DNA of 9,770 nucleotides from contig QGUR01000166.1 of the NCBI GenBank assembly GCA_003242205.1, positions 1 to 9,770 on the forward strand, given 5' to 3'. The notes below the pieces were generated by a model. That model did not search any database, was not told the DNA's origin, and worked only from the letters and a program-made list of their open reading frames with translations. Positions 4,862 through 9,770 of this stretch are shown here, piece by piece; the stretch's first letter is position 1, and the number at the start of each line of letters is the position of its first letter. The position numbers and the translations under genes are program-made. Origin of the DNA: Chloroflexota bacterium. Lineage in GTDB: Bacteria; Chloroflexota; Anaerolineae; Aggregatilineales; Phototrophicaceae.

Positions 4862-7111
4862 TTGAAGCGCATATCCATACTCACCCTGTTCCTGCTCATC
4901 GTGTTTACATCCCTGACCGGAGCCAGCGCGCAGCGCCAGCCGTGCGCTCCCTGCCCGCCCGGTTCAATCTGCACCCTGCCGGAATGCCCGCCGGAGCCTC
5001 TGCCGCCTGTTCGCGGCGGCGTTTTCACCAATCCGGCGTGGCTGAAAGTCGACCATCACCGGATTGACGTCGAAATCGAAAATCAGATTGCGGTCACAAG
5101 CGTCGATCTGGAGTTCGTGAACGAGGGGAACGGGCTGGCGGAAGGGACCTTCCTTTTCCCGCTGCCCGCTGAAGCGTCGGTTGACCAACTGGTCATGTAT
5201 ATCAACGGCCAGCCGATCGATGCCAAAATTCTGCCCGCGGACGAAGCCCGCCAGATTTATAATGAGATCGTGCGCCAGTACCGCGATCCTGCATTGCTGG
5301 AATATGTCGGCACGCAGGCGGTTCAGGCCAACGTTTTCCCCATCCCGCCCGGCGAGTCGCGGCGCATCGAAATTCGTTATAGCCAGCCGCTGGAAGTCGA
5401 TAACGGGTTGATCCGGTACACTTATCCCTTCGATGTGACCAGCCTGCTTTCGAGCCGCCGCGTCGATCTGGCCAGCATCAGCGTCAGCGTTCGCAGTAAC
5501 GACGAAATCAGCAACATCTACTCGCCCAGCCACGACATCGCCATTTCACGCGGCGACGATAATCGCAGCTTCCGCGCCGGCTGGGAGCGCAGCAACTATG
5601 CCCCGAACGAGGACTTCAGTCTGTACTACGGCATCGCCAGCGACGAAATCAGCGTGAACCTGCTGAGTTATCGTGAAAGCGCGACCGAGGACGGTTTCTT
5701 CATGCTGATGGTGCAGCCGCCGATCACGCTGCCCGAAGACCGTATTCTGCCGCGCGACCTGATCATCGTGCTCGATCAGTCTGGCAGCATGAGCGGCGAG
5801 AAGTGGGAACAGGCGCAGGAAGCGGCCAGCTATGTGTTGTCGAACCTGAACCCGCGCGACCGCTTCAACGTCATCCTGTTCAGCACCGGGTGGCGCGTCT
5901 ACAGCAATGGTTTCGCCGATGTCAGTAAAGCGCAGGATGCTATCGACTGGATCGATCGTATGCTGCCCGAAGGCGGAACCGATATCAACGGCGCGCTGAC
6001 GACCGCCATGAGCATGGTCGACGCCGAGCGCGAAGCCGCCATTCTGTTCCTGACCGACGGTTTGCCGACCGAGGGTGTGGTCGAAGTCGACGAAATCATC
6101 GATAACGTGAAGGACGCCGCGCCGCGCAACGCCCGCATCTTCAGCTTCGGCGTCGGCAACGACGTCGACACCTTCCTGCTGGACACGCTGGTTCGGGAAA
6201 TCGGCGGCGCGTCGACCTACGTGCGCCCCTATGAGCGCATTGACGAGGAGGTCGCCAGCCTCTACAACAAGATCGGCGCGCCTGTGCTCACGAATATCCG
6301 GCTGGACTTCGGCGACGTGATGGTCGATACGGTATATCCCGACCAGCTTCCCGACCTGTTCGCCGGGACGCAGTTGACCATTGTGGGCCGCTATCGCGCT
6401 GGCGCGGAGGACGCGACCATCACGCTGAGCGGCGCGGTCGGCGGCGAGCGGGTGGTGTTCGTCTACGATGATCTGGTATTCCGCGAGCAGGCGGGCGGCG
6501 AGCCGTTTGTGGCCCGGCTGTGGGCGACCCGCCGCATTGGCGACCTGCTCAACAGTATCCGGCTTCATGGCGAAAATCAGGAACTGATCGACAGCATCGT
6601 CAACCTGAGCGTGCGCTACGGCATCATCACGCCCTATACCAGCTTCCTGATCGAAGAGGACGATATTCTCAGCCAGGCCGGGCGCGAAGAAGCGCGATCC
6701 CGCTTCGCTCAGCAGGCGCGAGGTCTGGCGTCTACGACTTCCGGCGCGGCGGCGGTTGAAGCGGCGGATCAATTCGGTAGCTTTGCCGAAGCTGCCGCAC
6801 CGGCCCCCATGGCGATGCCCACGCTCTCCGGCGACGGCGGCGCTCTGCCGGGTGACGTTGCGGAGTTCGAGGCAAACACACAGCAGAACCCGGTGCAGAC
6901 CGTAGGCGACAGGACCTTCATCCTGCGCGAAGGCGTGTGGACCGATACCACCTTCCAGCCGGACAGCATGGAAACGCAGAAGATCGTCTTCCTGAGCGAC
7001 GAGTACTTCGCCCTGCTCGACGCGCAGCCCGAACTGGGCCCGTACTTTGCGCTGGGCGAGCGGGTCATCGTCGTTGTGGGCGACGTTGCGTATGAGATCG
7101 TGAGCGAGTAG
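4862..7111 (+). CDS. Secreted VIT-domain and von Willebrand factor A protein
   Basis: A 749-residue exported protein starting at TTG with a strong ribosome-binding site. Residues 1-23 are a signal peptide (KRISILTLFLLIVF core, cleavage after ASA). Then come a proline-rich segment with four cysteines (C28, C31, C37, C42), a VIT domain at about 54-185 (GTFLFPLPAEASVDQL, ADEARQIYNEI, NVFPIPPGESRRIEIRY), a middle beta-rich region, and a vWA domain at about 295-470. The metal site is intact: D305-x-S307-x-S309, T373 and D399 (FLTDGLPT). After a beta region and an Ala/Ser/Pro linker (about 620-670), a compact tail of about 70 residues (680-749, GDRTFILREGVW ... YFALGERVIVVVGDVAYEIV) ends the chain. 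This tail recurs, from my memory, in Chloroflexota VIT/vWA proteins. No membrane anchor or sorting signal follows, so it is probably free or bound by partners. vWA domains of this kind mediate metal-dependent protein contact; the partner is unknown. The neighbouring kinase is divergent. Confidence 0.93.
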   Translation: MKRISILTLFLLIVFTSLTGASAQRQPCAPCPPGSICTLPECPPEPLPPVRGGVFTNPAWLKVDHHRIDVEIENQIAVTSVDLEFVNEGNGLAEGTFLFPLPAEASVDQLVMYINGQPIDAKILPADEARQIYNEIVRQYRDPALLEYVGTQAVQANVFPIPPGESRRIEIRYSQPLEVDNGLIRYTYPFDVTSLLSSRRVDLASISVSVRSNDEISNIYSPSHDIAISRGDDNRSFRAGWERSNYAPNEDFSLYYGIASDEISVNLLSYRESATEDGFFMLMVQPPITLPEDRILPRDLIIVLDQSGSMSGEKWEQAQEAASYVLSNLNPRDRFNVILFSTGWRVYSNGFADVSKAQDAIDWIDRMLPEGGTDINGALTTAMSMVDAEREAAILFLTDGLPTEGVVEVDEIIDNVKDAAPRNARIFSFGVGNDVDTFLLDTLVREIGGASTYVRPYERIDEEVASLYNKIGAPVLTNIRLDFGDVMVDTVYPDQLPDLFAGTQLTIVGRYRAGAEDATITLSGAVGGERVVFVYDDLVFREQAGGEPFVARLWATRRIGDLLNSIRLHGENQELIDSIVNLSVRYGIITPYTSFLIEEDDILSQAGREEARSRFAQQARGLASTTSGAAAVEAADQFGSFAEAAAPAPMAMPTLSGDGGALPGDVAEFEANTQQNPVQTVGDRTFILREGVWTDTTFQPDSMETQKIVFLSDEYFALLDAQPELGPYFALGERVIVVVGDVAYEIVSE

Positions 7112-7146
7112 AGCCGCTCTCCCATTTCCACGCTTGTAGCCTCGCT

Positions 7147-7200
7147 GCGCTCCCCGACCTGAAACGTCATTCCCGAAGCGGCGTATCAGGTCGGGGGCGC
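7147..7200. repeat. Long imperfect hairpin between convergent genes
   Basis: Arms 7147-7166 and 7182-7200 pair over 18 bp with one bulged T (7151) and one A-A mismatch (7163/7185), closing a 15-base loop. The core is CCCCGACCTGA against TCAGGTCGGGG. It begins 36 bp after the VIT/vWA stop and ends 53 bp before the stop of the minus-strand gene. It has no T-run on either side, so it could serve as a two-way barrier, an mRNA 3' stabiliser, or a copy of a dispersed palindromic element. A genome search would decide. Confidence 0.6.
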
Positions 7201-7252
7201 ACTGCGTCTGGAACATGCGGCGCGCGGGAGGGCGGCGCGGCTGCCCTTCGAC

Positions 7253-8386
7253 CTACGATCTGCCGGTCGCAGCCGCCACGGGCGTCGTCGCCCGCGCCTG
7301 CCGCCGGGCGGTCACCAGCCCGAAGGCGGTCAGGGCCACAAAGAGCAGGACTGCCGTGACATTGAAGAGGCCACCCCACTGCCGCAGCGCGTGTTGCTGC
7401 GAGAAGTCGGCGAAGACGCGGACGGCCAGCGAACCGTGCAGCAGCGCGAGATGCAGATAAAACGCCGGGATGTAGGCCACGCTCTGGCCGGTGATGGCCG
7501 GGAGAATGATCGGCATGTGGCCGAAGATCATCGAGAAAACGAAGCCGAGGAACAGCGCGTGCAGGAAGCCGTCGTAAGTCGGGCCGGCGTACAACGCGCC
7601 GAAATGGATGCTGATGACGCCGCTGACGGCCAGCCAGCCATAACCGATCAGCAGGCAGGCGGCGATGTAGCGCGGAAGCCCGGCGCGCCGGATCGTTAAG
7701 CGGGCGATGTCGTAGCGCGCCAGCCAGCCGGCGAGCAGGATCGAGCCGAGACCCGCCAACCGGGAGCCAATGTCGAGATTGACAACGGTCAGCACGACAC
7801 CGGTCAGAAACACGCCCACAGCCAGCATGAACAGCCGTTGCCGCCAGACGGTCAGCCGGGCGACGCGCGCCAGTTCCAGCCGCTCGCCGACGATGGTCAG
7901 CACCAGAAACGCCGCCCACCAGTACACGATGTTAAACACCGGCTGTCCCGCCAGCCACAGCAGATTGCCAATCGCCCACGCTATCGCCCCCAGCGCCATG
8001 ACGACCGTGAAGTTCGCCTTCTGGCGCGAGAGGATAAACGCGAAAATTGCCACCAGACCAAAACTTCCGAGCGTGATGAAGATGCGCGGCGGCGCGCCCG
8101 GCACATCGGCCAGCAGCAACAGGCCGCCGATGCCCGTCAGCGCAGGCACGAGGAAGGCCGCACGCAGCTTAAAACCCGCCGCCAGCGCAACCGCGCGCTC
8201 CAGGCAGATGAGCGTGCCAAGCACGCCCGACACCATCAACGGGCCATGATTACCGGCCCAGCCGGGCTGGTAACCGGGAATATTCCAGCCCAGACGCAGC
8301 AGCCCGGCCCACATGCCGACCAGTAAGGTCGCGGCAACCGCCAGCATCAGCGGAAAGCGCAACCATGGAAGCCTGTTTGGTTGCAT
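7253..8386 (-). CDS. Twelve-helix membrane protein, NnrS-like
   Basis: A 377-residue integral membrane protein with about twelve hydrophobic helices (roughly 13-32, 46-68, 76-93, 101-119, 126-146, 150-167, 185-202, 207-223, 240-260, 273-298, 303-326, 338-359). Length, helix count and the segment HALFLGFVFSMIFGHMPII followed by a histidine/arginine helix recall the NnrS family (haem- and copper-binding proteins linked to nitric oxide). The usual HAHEM N-terminal motif is absent; in its place is H47-GPLMVSG with E63-R64. Other membrane-associated histidines are H261, H276, H290, H312 and H317, plausible metal or haem ligands. GERLEL (167-172) sits in a loop. The ATG at 8386 is preferred over the TTG three bases upstream; GGGGCG precedes it. 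A perfect FNR-type box lies upstream, which fits NnrS biology. The gene is certain, the family is tentative. Confidence 0.88.
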   Translation of the reverse strand: MQPNRLPWLRFPLMLAVAATLLVGMWAGLLRLGWNIPGYQPGWAGNHGPLMVSGVLGTLICLERAVALAAGFKLRAAFLVPALTGIGGLLLLADVPGAPPRIFITLGSFGLVAIFAFILSRQKANFTVVMALGAIAWAIGNLLWLAGQPVFNIVYWWAAFLVLTIVGERLELARVARLTVWRQRLFMLAVGVFLTGVVLTVVNLDIGSRLAGLGSILLAGWLARYDIARLTIRRAGLPRYIAACLLIGYGWLAVSGVISIHFGALYAGPTYDGFLHALFLGFVFSMIFGHMPIILPAITGQSVAYIPAFYLHLALLHGSLAVRVFADFSQQHALRQWGGLFNVTAVLLFVALTAFGLVTARRQARATTPVAAATGRS

Positions 8387-8425
8387 CAATTCGCCCCATT
8401 TCTCAGTCCTTCATCCATTGTCCTG

Positions 8426-8467
8426 AGTCTAGGAGCGCAGCTACCCTCGCGCCTTGATCTGAATCAA
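8426..8467 (-). promoter_or_regulatory. FNR/NNR-type class II promoter of the NnrS-like gene
   Basis: TTGAT-CTGA-ATCAA at 8454-8467 is a perfect match to the FNR-family consensus (TTGAT, four bases, ATCAA). On the minus strand the sequence TAGACT (8431-8426; 4 of 6) is a possible -10 whose centre lies 32 bp from the box centre. That is the spacing expected when the activator sits at -41.5. The inferred start is near 8419, giving a leader of about 33 bases with the GGGGCG ribosome-binding site. FNR, Dnr and NnrR proteins share this site, so oxygen lack or nitric oxide are the candidate signals. Confidence 0.7.
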
Positions 8468-8564
8468 CTGGCTCGGCGTCTGAATTTCAGAGGAACCCTG
8501 AACGGCTGCCCGTTGGGGCCATGATCCTTGTCGTGGGGTGTTGACGGCGATGCTTCGTGCAGGT

Positions 8565-8589
8565 AGCCGGTGGCGCAGAACCGGCTTTT
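8565..8589 (+). terminator. Short hairpin with T-run in the spacer (weak terminator or attenuator)
   Basis: AGCCGGT (8565-8571) and ACCGGCT (8580-8586) form a perfect 7-bp stem around GGCGCAGA, and the end of the stem runs into TTTT (8586-8589). It is weak as a terminator. It could stop a short transcript starting in this spacer before it reaches the substrate-binding protein gene. Confidence 0.35.
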
Positions 8590-8617
8590 GCTGCGCTTCC
8601 ATCCCTACGCCTATATA
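8588..8617 (+). promoter_or_regulatory. Candidate promoter region of the substrate-binding protein gene
   Basis: TTGCTG (8588-8593) is followed after 18 bp by TATATA (8612-8617). A second pair, TTTACG (8650-8655), 16 bp, TACTAT (8672-8677), and a lone TATATT (8739-8744) nearer the gene are alternatives. I cannot decide between them from sequence alone. The palindromes at 8646-8669 overlap the second pair. Confidence 0.3.
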
Positions 8618-8772
8618 AATCACGCGCGTACTACTGGCATTTAAAATCATTTACGACTATGATGAATCAGGTACTATTCTCAACGACTAATCCGTTTCTT
8701 TCATGTCGGGCCGCTGCAGGTGCGGCTTCGGTCACACTTATATTCGCTACAAGCTTTTGGGGAATAGTCGCT

Positions 8773-9770
8773 ATGAAGAAGACACGACAGACTGCCTTTA
8801 CCTCAGCTTCAGGTATTAGCCGCCGTGAACTTCTCCGGCTGGCCGCCGGTTCTGCCGGGGCGATTGCTGCCGGCGGGCTTCTCAAACTGCCCCGCGCACG
8901 CGCACAGGCCGCCACAGGAACGATCACCGTCTACTCCGCGCTCAACGAAACGACCAATAACGCCTTCGTCGAAGCCTTCAACCGGCAGTACCCGGATATC
9001 CAGATCGAACTGCTGCCACTGGCGGCGGCGGGCGAGCTACAAACGCGCATTCGCACCGAGCGCGATTCGCCCAAGGCCGACGTTTTCATCGGCGGTTCGA
9101 GCGAGTTTCACGATCCGCTTGGTCAGGAAGGGCTGTTGCTGCCGTACCAGTCGCCCAACGCCGCGGACATCGACCCGCGCTATAAAGACCCGAACGGCTT
9201 TTGGACGGGCTGGTATCTGGGCATTTTTGGCTTTGTCTACAACACCGACCGCTTCAACGAGGAGATGAGCGGTATCGCCCCGCCCACTACGTGGGATGAT
9301 CTGCTCGACCCGGCCTGGAGCGGCAAGCTGGCCTATCCCGACCCGACCACGACCGGCGGCGGCTACATCTTCATCGCCACGCAGATTTTCCGCTTCGCGC
9401 AGGAATTGGGCCTGATCCCGTCGTTCGCCTCCGAGCCGGAAGCCGGTAGCCCGGCGGCAACGCCGGAAGCCACCGCCCCGCAGGAGGTCGACTACAGCGA
9501 GGCCGAAGCGATGGCGATGGATTACATGCGCCGCCTGCACGACAACATCGGGCAGTACACCGGCACGTCGCCGCAGTCGATCCAACTGGTGGCCCAGGGC
9601 CAGTTCGTCGGCGCGCCCAACTGGAGCCACGACATTCTGACGGCGCGGGATCAGGGCAACCCGGTTGAGCTATCCGTTCCGGCGGATACGGCTTTCGAGA
9701 TCGGCGCGATCAGCATCGTCAACTCCGGCCCCAAACCCGACGCTGCCCAAGTCTTTGTCGACTGGGTGGT
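8773..9770 (+). CDS. Tat-exported ABC transporter substrate-binding protein, AfuA/FbpA (ferric iron) type, 3' truncated by window edge
   Basis: The first 332 residues of an extracytoplasmic binding protein of the COG1840 type, which mostly delivers ferric iron to an ABC importer. It begins MKKTRQ at an ATG with GGGGAA 10 bases ahead. Residues 16-21 (SRRELL) and the following hydrophobic run are a twin-arginine signal with likely cleavage after ARA at 44, so the protein is exported folded. The mature part opens TITVYSALNETTNNAFVEAF and continues with KADVFIGGSSEFHDPL, WYLGIFGFVYNTD, PTTWDDLLDPAWSGKLAYPDP, and a late VAQGQF ... GAPNWSHDI segment, all in family order. Residues about 217-240 are an Ala/Pro/Glu insertion (AGSPAATPEATAPQE) that breaks the domain. 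Permease and ATPase genes should lie to the right. Iron is the likely substrate, but relatives bind other ligands. Confidence 0.92.
   Translation, partial: MKKTRQTAFTSASGISRRELLRLAAGSAGAIAAGGLLKLPRARAQAATGTITVYSALNETTNNAFVEAFNRQYPDIQIELLPLAAAGELQTRIRTERDSPKADVFIGGSSEFHDPLGQEGLLLPYQSPNAADIDPRYKDPNGFWTGWYLGIFGFVYNTDRFNEEMSGIAPPTTWDDLLDPAWSGKLAYPDPTTTGGGYIFIATQIFRFAQELGLIPSFASEPEAGSPAATPEATAPQEVDYSEAEAMAMDYMRRLHDNIGQYTGTSPQSIQLVAQGQFVGAPNWSHDILTARDQGNPVELSVPADTAFEIGAISIVNSGPKPDAAQVFVDWV

Larger units (their letters stand above)
8468..8772. other. Intergenic region between the NnrS-like gene and the divergent substrate-binding protein gene
   Basis: About 300 bp (386 with the FNR-type promoter) with no convincing gene. 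A 69-codon minus-strand frame at 8441-8650 lacks a ribosome-binding site and sensible composition. Visible elements are: a 13-bp palindrome TCTGAATTTCAGA (8479-8491) whose right half also pairs with CTGAA at 8498-8502; a short hairpin with T-run at 8565-8589; an AT-rich stretch 8612-8680 with several -10-like sequences; and TGATGAATCA (8660-8669), a 10-bp palindrome beside ATCAT-N8-ATGAT (8646-8663), possible operator symmetry. Confidence 0.5.

Noticed and set aside
5546..7216. A 556-codon open frame on the minus strand opposite the VIT/vWA gene
   Set aside because: It is antisense to a gene with clear domains. Its translation has no recognisable motif and its composition is that of a codon-biased shadow in GC-rich DNA.
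7167..7919. A 250-codon minus-strand frame
   Set aside because: It overlaps the twelve-helix membrane protein in another frame and reads as an arginine/proline-rich shadow.
8441..8650. A 69-codon minus-strand frame in the spacer before the substrate-binding protein gene
   Set aside because: No ribosome-binding site, no recognisable motif, and it runs across the FNR-type box and promoter area of the NnrS-like gene.
8825..9268. A 147-codon plus-strand frame and a minus-strand frame (9037-9630) at the right edge
   Set aside because: Both are shadows of the Tat-exported binding protein, which is read in a third frame from 8773 and stays open to the window edge.

Overview
The window looks like a G+C-rich piece of a Chloroflexota (Anaerolineae-like) chromosome. 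This is inferred from gene style, not from a marker gene. The clues are extracytoplasmic proteins with threonine/proline 'TPTPTP' and 'AATPEATA' linkers, a secreted VIT + von Willebrand A protein with a tail of a type I associate with Chloroflexota, non-ATG starts (TTG, GTG), and mostly single-gene transcription units. I see no rRNA, tRNA, CRISPR array, transposase or phage gene.

Layout, left to right. (1) The C-terminal part of coaBC (coenzyme A synthesis, +) meets an AcrR-type TetR repressor (-) tail to tail; their stop codons are 2 bp apart inside one 12-bp palindrome. (2) The TetR gene has a well-formed promoter whose spacer and -10 are covered by an AcrR-like 24-bp inverted repeat, so it probably represses itself. 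Divergent from it is a one-pass membrane protein with a TPR-like outer domain. (3) A 231-bp gap holds GC-rich hairpins, one of them a likely terminator, and an orphan ribosome-binding site. (4) On the minus strand lie a soluble REC-HisKA-HATPase hybrid kinase and, downstream, a small two-helix membrane protein. (5) Divergent from the kinase is the large secreted VIT/vWA protein, with a structured leader and a TTG start. (6) After a long imperfect hairpin comes a 12-helix membrane protein (-) resembling NnrS, behind a perfect FNR-type box placed as in a class II activated promoter. (7) Divergent from it, and running off the right edge, is a Tat-exported AfuA-type (probably ferric iron) ABC substrate-binding protein.

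The genes do not form one operon or obvious pathway: most neighbours are divergent or convergent and each seems to have its own control. The clearest regulatory logic is the redox/NO-type box in front of the NnrS-like gene and the autoregulatory operator in front of tetR. The divergent pair NnrS-like protein / iron-binding protein is suggestive, because NnrS proteins have been linked to nitric oxide stress and iron protection, but a functional link is only inference. I found no convincing evidence of a wholly new multi-gene system; the best leads are regulatory and structural.
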